16,810 nucleotides of DNA from a bacterium (GTDB lineage Bacteria; Lindowbacteria; 2-12-FULL-62-27): contig JACQOF010000038.1 of assembly GCA_016202645.1 (NCBI GenBank), positions 1 through 16,810 of the forward strand, read 5' to 3'. Positions 5,758 through 12,767 of this stretch are shown here, one piece after another. Below the pieces are notes generated by a model. The model was not told where the DNA came from. It saw nothing but the letters and a program-made list of their open reading frames with translations, and did no database searches. Within the stretch, counting starts at the first letter, position 1; each line of letters begins with the position of its first letter. The position numbers and the translations under genes are program-made.

Positions 5758-6537
5758 ATGGGTGAGCATGCACTGACGATCGGGAACCAGCCGTTTAAGT
5801 CGCGGTTGATCCTGGGGACGGGCAAGTATCCGTCGAACGAGATCATGGTGAAGGCGCATGACGCCAGCGGCGCCGAAATGGTGACCGTGGCGATCCGGCG
5901 GATCGACCTCAAGGACAAGTCTGACAAGTCCCTGCTCAATCACATCGACCGGGCCCGCTATACGATCCTGCCGAACACGGCCGGCTGTTACACCGCCAAA
6001 GAGGCGATCCTGACAGCAAAGCTCGCCCGGGAGGCGATCGGGACGAACCTCATCAAGCTCGAGGTGATCGGCGACGAAAAGACTCTCTTTCCGGACAACG
6101 AAGCGACGATCGAAGCCGCGCGGGAACTGGTGAAGGACGGGATCACGGTTCTGCCCTAAACAATCGACGATCCGATCATCTGTAAAAAGTTGGCGGAAGC
6201 CGGCTGTGCGGCGGTCATGCCGCTTGCGGCGCCGATTGGATCTGGACTCGGTATCCGAAACCGCTGCAATCTGAAAATCATCCTGGAGCAGGCCAAAGTC
6301 CCGGTCATTGTCGACGCCGGCGTCGGAACGGCCTCGGACGTGGCGATCGCGATGGAGCTTGGCTGTGACGGCGTTCTTCTCAACACGGCGGTGGCCTGCG
6401 CGAAAGACCCCGTCGAGATGGCCCATGCGATGCGGATGGCGGTGGAGGCGGGCCGCCGGGCGCTTCTGGCGGGCCGGATTCCCCAAAAATTGTACGCGAC
6501 GGCGTCGAGTCCCCTGGACGGCGTCATTCATCTGTGA
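5758..6537 (+). pseudogene. thiG: thiG, thiazole synthase, with an in-frame TAA at codon 134
   Basis: ThiG condenses 1-deoxy-D-xylulose 5-phosphate, dehydroglycine and ThiS thiocarboxylate to the thiazole of thiamine. Seen before the stop: [10 protein letters not shown] (18-27), [11 protein letters not shown] (70-80), and [15 protein letters not shown] (100-114) with Schiff-base-type Lys100. Codon 134 (6157-6159) is TAA in VLP-TAA-TIDDP, where the family normally has Tyr (VLPYT). One base (TAC to TAA) explains it; the frame does not shift. After the stop the protein continues normally with [41 protein letters not shown] and ASSPLDG to TGA 6535-6537, 260 codons in all including the internal TAA, the family length. 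Possibilities are recent nonsense mutation, read-through, strain variation or sequencing error. The undecayed second half favours a very recent event or an error. Confidence 0.88.
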
Positions 6538-7001
6538 GAGCGGGATTCTGGGTTCGACCGCGTGAGGCGGATGGGTGGGTCGCGGTCGTTGCGCTTGTGT
6601 GGATGACGGCGCCGGTCTTCGCGGCCGACCGATCTTTCGACCCTGGCCGATACGCATTCGAACTTTTTTCGGAAGACGAAATCACCCTGTCCGAGTACGC
6701 AGGCGACCTTCCGGAGGAGGAAGTCTCCGCGCTTCTGGAGGCGTCCTGGAAAAAACTCGACGAAGCGGCGGGGAAAACACGGGGCATGGACGAAACATCC
6801 GCGCGGGCCGCGATTCAGAACGCGGTCCGGGGCGAAAACGGCGTCGCCGACGCATTCCGCCGAGATATTTCCCGAAAGGCGGAAGCCCACAGCGGAAACC
6901 TGTCGGCGCGGGCCGCCGAGGCGGCGCGGCACCCGGTAGTGTGGGCCGTGGTGGCGCTGTTTGTAGTGACGCTGGTTGTTCTAAACCGAAGATCAACCTG
7001 A
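6534..7001 (+). CDS. Small exported or membrane protein of unknown function, coupled to thiG
   Basis: The 155-residue product is not recognised. Start is GTG 6534, overlapping the thiG stop as GTGA, which implies translational coupling. Seen: a hydrophobic segment at 15-30 ending in PVFA-ADR, consistent with a signal peptide cleaved after Ala30; a charged, mostly helical middle with [20 protein letters not shown]; and a single C-terminal membrane segment [16 protein letters not shown] (135-150) followed by NRRST. The layout suggests a periplasmic domain anchored by its C-terminus. It may be expressed with thiG, but nothing in it suggests a role in thiamine synthesis. Confidence 0.65.
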   Translation: MRAGFWVRPREADGWVAVVALVWMTAPVFAADRSFDPGRYAFELFSEDEITLSEYAGDLPEEEVSALLEASWKKLDEAAGKTRGMDETSARAAIQNAVRGENGVADAFRRDISRKAEAHSGNLSARAAEAARHPVVWAVVALFVVTLVVLNRRST

Positions 7002-7007
7002 CTACAC

Positions 7008-7103
7008 TTCCTCCCCCTTGAAGGGGGAGGATAGGAGGGGGTGAATCTTTTTAAGACATCACCAATACCCCCCTCCCAGCCTCCCCCTCAAGGGGGGAGG
7101 AGT
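7008..7103. repeat. Inverted pair of R2 repeats between convergent genes
   Basis: Arms 7008-7043 and 7067-7103 are inverted copies of the R2 unit, each containing its own small palindrome around CTCCCCCTTGAAGGGGGAGG. The pair fills the 102-base gap between the convergent ends at 7001 and 7104. A very stable hairpin at this spot could stop transcription from both sides, although there is no clear U-run. Confidence 0.8.
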
Positions 7104-8252
7104 TTATTTAGACCGCCTTTCCATTTTCTTCCGAAGTTCTTCCGCCACCCCACGGTCCTTGACGTAGACCGCCGTTTCGTTCGACGCCACCAGGGCCGAG
7201 AGCGTCCAGTTCTGGCTGCCGACGATGAGAACCTCGTCGTCGATCACGACCAGTTTCGAGTGGTTCGTGACGCCCTCCTCGTCGAAGCGGACGTCCCAGA
7301 TGCCCGCGCGCTTGAGGGCCGCGGCGGCTTTTTGATTATCGGATTTGAAATGGCGGTCGAGGAGGACCGACACCTGAACGCCGCGTTTTCTCGCTGCGCC
7401 CAGTTCCTCCACGATCGTCCGCACCGGGTGGCCCTCAGACGGGCCGGGCCGGATGAGATACATTTCGATACGGATGGTCTGCCGGGCGGCGCGGATCGAT
7501 TCCCGGAGGACCGACAGGTATTCCTCGTTGTTGAGGAAGACGACTTCGCGGACATTCTGCGCCGCCCACGCTGATCCGCTCATCCGCAGACGTCTCATGA
7601 ACTCGTCGAATTTGTCGAAATATCTCCGCAGGGTCGACACGGGCCGGTCGGCCTCGATCCGGAGGCTGACTTCGCGGTTCTTGAAGAGTGCCGCCTCGGA
7701 CCAATTGTGGTTGCCGGCGTAGAGGATCCGGCCGTCGATCAATACCGCCTTGGCATGGGTCTCGATGTTCGGCGGATCGAAATCGGGATAAATGCCCCGC
7801 GCCTTGAGGTACTCCTCCGTCCGGCGGTTGATTCGCGTCAGGGATTTGTCGAGATCCGACTGCTCCAGTCTGACCTTAACGGTCGCGCCACGCTCATGCG
7901 CCGAGACCAGTGCGTCGACTAGCTGGTTGGCCGGATTGTCCGCGTCCTTGCCGAGCTTGATTTCAAACATCAGAATGTCCACGGATTTCTTCGCGCGGTC
8001 GAGATCGGATTTCAGGTGGTAAAAATACTCGGCGTCGACCATCGGTTCCACTTGAAAGCCCTTGATGTCCCGGACCGATTCCGTCTGTTGAGCCTTAAGT
8101 TCCTTCAGCATCCGCTGTGTCCCGAGGAGTTTTTCATGCTCGCCGGACGTCAGCCAGAGGAAGACGGCCGCCATGATCAGGAGAAAGGCCGCGACCGTCG
8201 CAAGATTCTTTTTGAGTCTATCGCCCAACAGAGACTTCCGTTCGCTTGACAT
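7104..8252 (-). CDS. Membrane-anchored phospholipase D-like protein, two HKD motifs
   Basis: A 382-residue PLD-superfamily protein (phospholipases, cardiolipin synthases, nucleases). Seen: one N-terminal membrane segment at 17-34, a coiled-coil-like stretch (about 38-62), HKD motif 1 HAKAVLIDGRILYAGNHNW (His166, Lys168, Asp173) and HKD motif 2 HSKLVVIDDEVLIVGSQNW (His331, Lys333, Asp338). Both sets of catalytic residues are intact, so it is probably active as an intramolecular pair outside the inner membrane. Only one membrane segment is present, unlike bacterial cardiolipin synthases with two. Start ATG 8252 is chosen because MSSERK begins the charged N-terminus before the helix; the reading frame further upstream runs through the divergent gene. 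Substrate (phosphodiester in lipid or DNA) is unknown. Confidence 0.88.
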   Translation of the reverse strand: MSSERKSLLGDRLKKNLATVAAFLLIMAAVFLWLTSGEHEKLLGTQRMLKELKAQQTESVRDIKGFQVEPMVDAEYFYHLKSDLDRAKKSVDILMFEIKLGKDADNPANQLVDALVSAHERGATVKVRLEQSDLDKSLTRINRRTEEYLKARGIYPDFDPPNIETHAKAVLIDGRILYAGNHNWSEAALFKNREVSLRIEADRPVSTLRRYFDKFDEFMRRLRMSGSAWAAQNVREVVFLNNEEYLSVLRESIRAARQTIRIEMYLIRPGPSEGHPVRTIVEELGAARKRGVQVSVLLDRHFKSDNQKAAAALKRAGIWDVRFDEEGVTNHSKLVVIDDEVLIVGSQNWTLSALVASNETAVYVKDRGVAEELRKKMERRSK

Positions 8253-8273
8253 GCCGACCACCGACTGTATATT
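8246..8273 (+). promoter_or_regulatory. Sigma-70 promoter of the secreted PLD gene
   Basis: A perfect TTGACA (8246-8251) and TATATT (8268-8273) are 16 bases apart; TATTAT at 8270-8275 is an 18-base alternative. ATG 8285 follows by 11 bases, and a GGAGAGG at 8276-8282 lies in the very short leader. The -35 covers the start codon of the divergent gene at 8252. On the other strand TATACA (8271-8266) could serve that gene, so one AT-rich core may work in both directions. Confidence 0.55.
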
Positions 8274-8284
8274 ATGGAGAGGAC

Positions 8285-9778
8285 ATGGCAAAGCAGGCTT
8301 GCGCGATATTCTTTCTACTGGCCTTGATCGTCTTTCCGGCGGCATCTCCCGCCCTCTACCAGGGGGAGTATGCGCTGATCGTCGAAGGCCCCGCGGAGGT
8401 TCTGCTGGAATCGACGGAGGATTTCACCGCCACCGCTTATGACCCGGCGGGCGCGGTCATCGGCACGGTCACGTTCCAGAGAACCTTCAACACCCTCGGC
8501 CTTGTGACGGTGCGCCGGCAGATGACGATCACGAAGCCGGACGGAACCAAACTCACCCTCTACGGCACGCTGGACGTGATGGTCAAGACCGGCGGGACAG
8601 GCGGCACGGAAGCGGCGGCGCCGGAAGGCGCGTACTTCACGAATCCCTCGCAATCCTCATCCACGGTTCAAAACGTCACCGTTGATTTTATCCGGTCGGC
8701 CCAATCGGAAATTTTGCTCGCGGCCTACACGATCGAGTCCCAGGAAGTCGCGGACGCCCTGATCGAAGCCGCCGGGCGGCTGGGGCCGGGCAAAGTAAAA
8801 GTCGTGGTCGAGGAGAAATATTACAGTGATCCGAAAAATGCGGCGCTCTACAATTCCCTCGAAGCCGCCGGCGTCCAGATCGTGTCGGACGGGACGGCTT
8901 CCGGCGCCCTCATGCACAACAAATTCGTGGTCGTCGACAACGAGGCGGTCCTGAGCGGCTCGACCAATTTCACGGCCAAGCAACTGACACAGGACGCCAA
9001 CAATAGCTTGATTTTCCGCAGCTCGGACCTCGCCGACGCCTACGCCACAGAGTTCAACGAGATGTTCGGCGGGACATTCGACGGCGCCAAGACCGACAAC
9101 ACGCCGCACAATTTTACGGTCGAGATGGGCGGGGATCCTGGAAAGATGAACATCAACACCGCCTCGGAGGGGGAGCTCGCGAGTCTCCCCGGGATAGGCT
9201 CGACGACGGCCCAGGCCATCGTAAGCTACCGGGAAACCAACGGCCCGTTCGGATCGGTCGAGGAACTAGACAATGTTTCAGGCATCGGTCCCGCGACGGT
9301 TCAGAAGGTCTCGCCGTACGTTTCAACCAGCGCCACGCGAAGCGTCCCGGTGGAGGCGTATTTCACGCCGAGCGATCAGGTCAAGGAAAAACTGATCGAG
9401 GTCATCAATAACGCGACGACTTCCATTTCCTTCTCCATCTTTACCTTCACCGACCCCGACATCGCCGCCGCCCTGTCCGCGGCGAAGGCCCGGGGAGTCA
9501 CAGTGCAGGGCGTCTTCGACGCTTGGCAGGCCAATAGTCCCTACAGCCAGTTCGACGATCTGCAGGCAGCCGGCCTCGACGTTAAAGAGGACGGGTTTAC
9601 CTCGCTCAACCACTCGAAATACCTCGTCGCCGACGGATCGACCGTCGTCACCGGTTCCTTCAACTGGACCGGCTCGGCCTCCGGCGAAAACGACGAAAAC
9701 CTTCTGATCATCAAGGACGCCACCATCTCCTCGCAGTACCTCGGTAACTTCAACCTCGCCTACGCCTCTGCCGAGTAA
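8285..9778 (+). CDS. Secreted PLD-fold protein with helix-hairpin-helix region between HKD halves
   Basis: A 497-residue exported protein. Residues 1-23 form a signal peptide (KQACAIFFLLALIVFPAAS). Residues 28-100 look like a beta-rich domain of unknown role. The first PLD half carries HNKFVVVDNEAVLSGSTNF (His211, Lys213, Asp218). Residues 288-346 are a ComEA-type pair of helix-hairpin-helix motifs: MNINTASEGELASLPGIG and VSGIGPATVQKV. The second PLD half carries HSKYLVADGSTVVTGSFNW (His443, Lys445, Asp450). Both active sites are complete. The HhH unit binds DNA backbones in ComEA, so an extracytoplasmic nuclease or DNA-handling role is likely, though not shown. ATG 8285 is preferred to TTG 8246 because it starts the signal peptide and follows GGAGAGG. 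Confidence 0.88.
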   Translation: MAKQACAIFFLLALIVFPAASPALYQGEYALIVEGPAEVLLESTEDFTATAYDPAGAVIGTVTFQRTFNTLGLVTVRRQMTITKPDGTKLTLYGTLDVMVKTGGTGGTEAAAPEGAYFTNPSQSSSTVQNVTVDFIRSAQSEILLAAYTIESQEVADALIEAAGRLGPGKVKVVVEEKYYSDPKNAALYNSLEAAGVQIVSDGTASGALMHNKFVVVDNEAVLSGSTNFTAKQLTQDANNSLIFRSSDLADAYATEFNEMFGGTFDGAKTDNTPHNFTVEMGGDPGKMNINTASEGELASLPGIGSTTAQAIVSYRETNGPFGSVEELDNVSGIGPATVQKVSPYVSTSATRSVPVEAYFTPSDQVKEKLIEVINNATTSISFSIFTFTDPDIAAALSAAKARGVTVQGVFDAWQANSPYSQFDDLQAAGLDVKEDGFTSLNHSKYLVADGSTVVTGSFNWTGSASGENDENLLIIKDATISSQYLGNFNLAYASAE

Positions 9779-9788
9779 GCTCCGAATC

Positions 9789-10412
9789 CTGGGGTTCAAC
9801 CTTCTCTGCGTCACCGACCGGAGCCTTCTGCCCAACAGGTCGCTCGATATTTTGTCGGACGTTCTCGTTGATCTGGCAAAAGCGGGACTCAGGAGCATTC
9901 AGATACGAGAGAAGGATATGCCGGAGGCGAGCCTCAAGGCGTTTGTATTCCGGCTTAAAAAGCGCCTCGAAGACCATCCGGTCCGGCTGTTCGTTAATTC
10001 CAGCGTTTCCGTCGCGCGGGATATGGGCGTCGGTCTTCATCTCCCCGAAAACAGCGACATCGCCGGCGCGCGGGCGGCCCTTGGCCCCGACGCGCTCATC
10101 GGGGCCTCGTGTCATTCCGTGTCGGCGGCGGAGAAAGCCGAGTCGGCCGGCGCGAGTTTCGTGATGTTCGGTCCGGTCTTCAAGCCGATTTCAAAATCTG
10201 CCGGCGCCGAACCGACAGGTGTAGACGCGCTGGCAGGCGTCTCCGAATCCGTGCGGATACCGGTCGTTGCCATCGGCGGCATCACGCCGGGGAACGCCAA
10301 AGCCTGCATGTCCGCGGGCGCCCAGGCGGTGGCGGCGATCGGAACCCTCTTGGCCACGCCGGACGCGCAGTCGAATCTGGTGGATTTCATGCGGGCACTC
10401 GGGCGACTGTAG
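9789..10412 (+). CDS. thiE: ThiE thiamine-phosphate synthase, apparent non-ATG start
   Basis: ThiE joins hydroxymethylpyrimidine diphosphate and thiazole phosphate to thiamine phosphate. Seen, numbering from CTG 9789: first barrel strand FNLLCVTDRSLL (3-14), QIREKDM (38-44) contacting the pyrophosphate, GLHLPENSD, IGASCHS (104-110), MFGPVFKPISKS (126-137), VVAIGGITPGN (159-169) and AVAAIGTLL. The product is 207 residues, normal for the family. The frame has no ATG, GTG or TTG before TTG 9852, which would delete strand 1 and the conserved TDR motif. CTG 9789, eleven bases after the stop of the PLD gene, is the best start; no Shine-Dalgarno supports it. Family call firm, start uncertain. The thiS and thiG genes lie upstream but are separated by other genes. 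Confidence 0.9.
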   Translation: MGFNLLCVTDRSLLPNRSLDILSDVLVDLAKAGLRSIQIREKDMPEASLKAFVFRLKKRLEDHPVRLFVNSSVSVARDMGVGLHLPENSDIAGARAALGPDALIGASCHSVSAAEKAESAGASFVMFGPVFKPISKSAGAEPTGVDALAGVSESVRIPVVAIGGITPGNAKACMSAGAQAVAAIGTLLATPDAQSNLVDFMRALGRL

Positions 10413-10614
10413 GAGCAGGGAAAATCTGAACAAAAAGTGCCATGAATCATTACAGTTTTTGTATCTCACACCAGTTTGTTTTAGATCACATCCATTATGT
10501 AATGAGTTGGAGATAAACGAATTCGCACAATAGTTTCGCCGTTTCTATTTGATGGAACCCATTTTGCAGTGTAAATCGCATGGATAGGCGCAAAAGGCAC
10601 AGCAGGAGCGGCGT
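10413..10614. other. AT-rich intergenic region upstream of the B12 radical SAM gene
   Basis: This 202-base gap is clearly lower in GC than the genes to its left. It holds no convincing reading frame. TTGATG near 10549 and TAAATC 17 bases later are a weak promoter candidate. The composition change begins here and continues through the next gene, which suggests that the left edge of an acquired segment lies close to the thiE stop. No direct repeat or integrase marks the edge. Confidence 0.45.
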
Positions 10615-12099
10615 ATGAAAATCAACCCGATTCCATATCGGGATCCGGAAATTGATTTGTCGGATATAACGGTTGTTGTGCTCTTTTACAATTACAGGGA
10701 GCAGGCCACATTGATGGTTCCCCAGGGATATTTGGCCAATGTTCTCGGAGATACACCCAGCATGAGTGTACTGGCTGTCGCCGCCGTCCTACTCAAATAC
10801 GGCTGCAATGTCAAAATCGTTGATGCGGCGCTTCACGACTGGGATGTCCACCGGACGGTTCAAGAACTGAAAAAATATTCACCCGATTATGTCGGTATCA
10901 CCATCACATCGGCGGATTTTAATCACATCTCGAAACCCTGGATCCGCGTGATTAAAAAAGAACTGGGGTGCAAAATAGTTGTGGGCGGTGAACTCGCCAC
11001 GTTCTATCCCCGTGAAGTGCTTGAGACAACACCCGAAATCGATTATTTGATTCGAGGGCAGTCAGACCAGAATCTCGGACCATTGCTGGCCCGAGTCCGT
11101 GACGGGAAGCCTCCGGATCAGATCCCCGGCGTCGGATTCCGAAATGAAGATGGGGATATCGTGCTGACCCCGGAGGCGCCCGGCATTACTGAACTGGAAT
11201 CATTTCCGTTTCTTCCCTACAACCTGTTGGAATATGAGAAATACACAACTCCCGCCACCGCCTATAAGAATTTCACCGGGGCCTTGTCTGTCCGTTCTTG
11301 TCCATACAGCTGTAATTATTGCATCGAAAGACATCCGCGGTATGTGGAAATGTCGCCGAAACGCCTCGTGGATGAACTGGAATGGGCGCACGTTGAGTTT
11401 AACATGAATGAATATAATTTCTGGGATCCCACGTTTAACATCAACAGACACCGGGTCGCCGAAATCTGCGATGAAATCGGCCGGAGAGGCCTGAAGATTC
11501 ATTTCAGTATCCACGCCCGGCCCTATCTGATGAGCGAAGAACTTCTTAAAAAACTTAAAAAAGCGGGATGCCTCCGGATTCAGTACGGTGTTGAATGCGG
11601 AGATGAAACAGTTCTGGCCTCGATGAACAGAGGGATAAAAGAAAATCTGGATCATGTCAGAGAGGTTTTCAAGATGACGCAAAATGTGGGAATCTCCGCA
11701 GCCGGATATCTTGTTAACGGCCTCCCGTACCAGACCCACGAATCCTTCATCAAAACAGCCCATTTCATGAGAACCCTGCCCATCGATTATGTCATTTCGC
11801 TTCCCGCGTATATCGGCCCCGGAACCGGCATCTACAATCGATGGAAAGAGGAAAACGGTCATGATTTCTGGGCCGAGCACATTCGATCCGGTGAGAAGGA
11901 TATAGCCGTCACATCAAACAAACTTCCCAGATACTGGGACCCGGCAAAAATTTGGAAATATAATTCACACATTCTCAGAGCGGTTTATTTTCGGCCCAGA
12001 CAGATCCTAAAAGTGATCACCAAAGATCTCTTCTCCCCCTGCAGTTACCTGTATAAATGGAGGGCCGCGAAACTTATTACCAAGCTTGCGTTTGCCTAA
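10615..12099 (+). CDS. B12-binding-domain radical SAM protein (class B type)
   Basis: A 494-residue enzyme with an N-terminal cobalamin-binding Rossmann-like domain (about 17-190: VVVLFYNYREQ, TPSMSVLAVAAVLLKYGCNV, SPDYVGITITSADF, KIVVGGELATFYP) followed by a radical SAM barrel with CPYSCNYC (Cys229, Cys233, Cys236) and later CLRIQYGVECG. The architecture is that of BchE and P- or C-methylating class B radical SAM enzymes; the substrate is unknown. The classic DxHxxG cobalamin motif is not seen, as in many family members. Unlike its neighbours it has a good ribosome binding site (AGGAG, 7 bases before ATG) and many A/T-ending codons, so it is probably transferred. It stands alone with no pathway partners. 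Confidence 0.88.
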   Translation: MKINPIPYRDPEIDLSDITVVVLFYNYREQATLMVPQGYLANVLGDTPSMSVLAVAAVLLKYGCNVKIVDAALHDWDVHRTVQELKKYSPDYVGITITSADFNHISKPWIRVIKKELGCKIVVGGELATFYPREVLETTPEIDYLIRGQSDQNLGPLLARVRDGKPPDQIPGVGFRNEDGDIVLTPEAPGITELESFPFLPYNLLEYEKYTTPATAYKNFTGALSVRSCPYSCNYCIERHPRYVEMSPKRLVDELEWAHVEFNMNEYNFWDPTFNINRHRVAEICDEIGRRGLKIHFSIHARPYLMSEELLKKLKKAGCLRIQYGVECGDETVLASMNRGIKENLDHVREVFKMTQNVGISAAGYLVNGLPYQTHESFIKTAHFMRTLPIDYVISLPAYIGPGTGIYNRWKEENGHDFWAEHIRSGEKDIAVTSNKLPRYWDPAKIWKYNSHILRAVYFRPRQILKVITKDLFSPCSYLYKWRAAKLITKLAFA

Positions 12100-12167
12100 C
12101 CCGGGTAGGGGAGAAAGTCTTTTTATCCCTTCCCATACGCATGGATTTTTGAGACCCTGATCGCGTC

Positions 12168-12587
12168 ATGCCCTGTCCGGATCAGGCGTCGCTGTTGAAA
12201 TTGAAGATCGCCGGGGATGAATCGATCCTCGATTACACCTATGCCAAGTACTCCTGCGGCAAACCCGTCGGGCTTGGATCAGGCGTCAAGGAACTCATCC
12301 TGGGGCTGCCAGCGCGGTCGGTTCTGGATCTGACGCCGCAGGAGGCCGTCCGGAAACTTCGGCTCGAATCGGAGGACGACCGGTTCTTGCTGGTCGTGGA
12401 ACTCGAGGCGCTGACGGCGGCGGTCGCGGGTTACTACGGCCTCAAGGCCGACGTGACGCCGCGCTATTCGATCATCGGCGTCCGCCAGGAAGACGGTTTC
12501 GTCGAAATTCACCAGGAAGCGGGCCCTGTTCCGGGCGCGCCGGAAATTCCGCTGCCGTGCTCGGCCTACGATGTCCCAAAATCCTAA
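12168..12587 (+). CDS. Small IscU/NifU-N-like protein lacking cluster ligands
   Basis: The 139-residue product shows the pattern of Fe-S scaffold proteins: DYTYAKYSCGKPVGLGSGVK (22-41) aligns by eye with the IscU segment around its first Cys (DAKFKTFGCG), and ELILGLPARSVLDLT resembles the following helix. Only Cys30 is retained; the place of the second ligand reads VELEALTAAVAGYYGLKA with no Cys, and Cys131 is far away. So it is probably a scaffold-fold relative without normal cluster assembly. This is a judgement by eye; it could be an unrelated small protein. ATG 12168 has no evident ribosome binding site. The last codons and the TAA lie in the AAATCC repeat tract, so the C-terminus may be repeat-derived. 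Confidence 0.6.
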   Translation: MPCPDQASLLKLKIAGDESILDYTYAKYSCGKPVGLGSGVKELILGLPARSVLDLTPQEAVRKLRLESEDDRFLLVVELEALTAAVAGYYGLKADVTPRYSIIGVRQEDGFVEIHQEAGPVPGAPEIPLPCSAYDVPKS

Positions 12588-12627
12588 ATCCGAAATCCTA
12601 ACGAAATCCTAAATCCCAAATCCCAAC
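12577..12627. repeat. AAATCC-type tandem tract (family R3)
   Basis: Imperfect units of AAATCCTAA / AAATCCGAA / AAATCCCAA repeat about six times. This type of tract is common between genes in metagenome-derived genomes of this composition. Its first unit holds the stop codon (TAA 12585-12587) of the upstream gene. Confidence 0.75.
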
Positions 12628-12635
12628 GACTTGGA

Positions 12636-12750
12636 CGTCACCCCCGCGAAAGCGGGGGTCCAGCACGGGGTAAACTCCGTCGGACATCCAGAACATCGCC
12701 AAGCGGACTGGATTCCCGCTTTCGCGGGAATGACGGAGAGAGCTGAATAA
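12636..12750. repeat. R1 MITE-like element, second copy
   Basis: The left arm 12636-12663 (CACCCCCGCGAAAGCGGGGG core) and right arm about 12705-12736 are inverted, with a longer spacer than in the first copy. The right half from GGACTGGATT to GCTGAATA is almost identical to 501-546, which extends the shared unit beyond the core palindrome. The left arm has C for T changes that keep its own stem paired. The gap 12588-12767 contains nothing else. Confidence 0.8.
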
Positions 12751-12767
12751 TACCCACAGATATGAAC

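Noticed and set aside
6157-6159. Genetic code change making TAA a Tyr codon
   Set aside because: Several intact genes in the window end at TAA at the expected family length, so TAA works as a stop here.
10439-10510. Possible operator palindrome (CATTAC ... GTAATG) upstream of the B12 radical SAM gene
   Set aside because: The arms are six bases and about 50 bases apart in AT-rich DNA, which is expected by chance.
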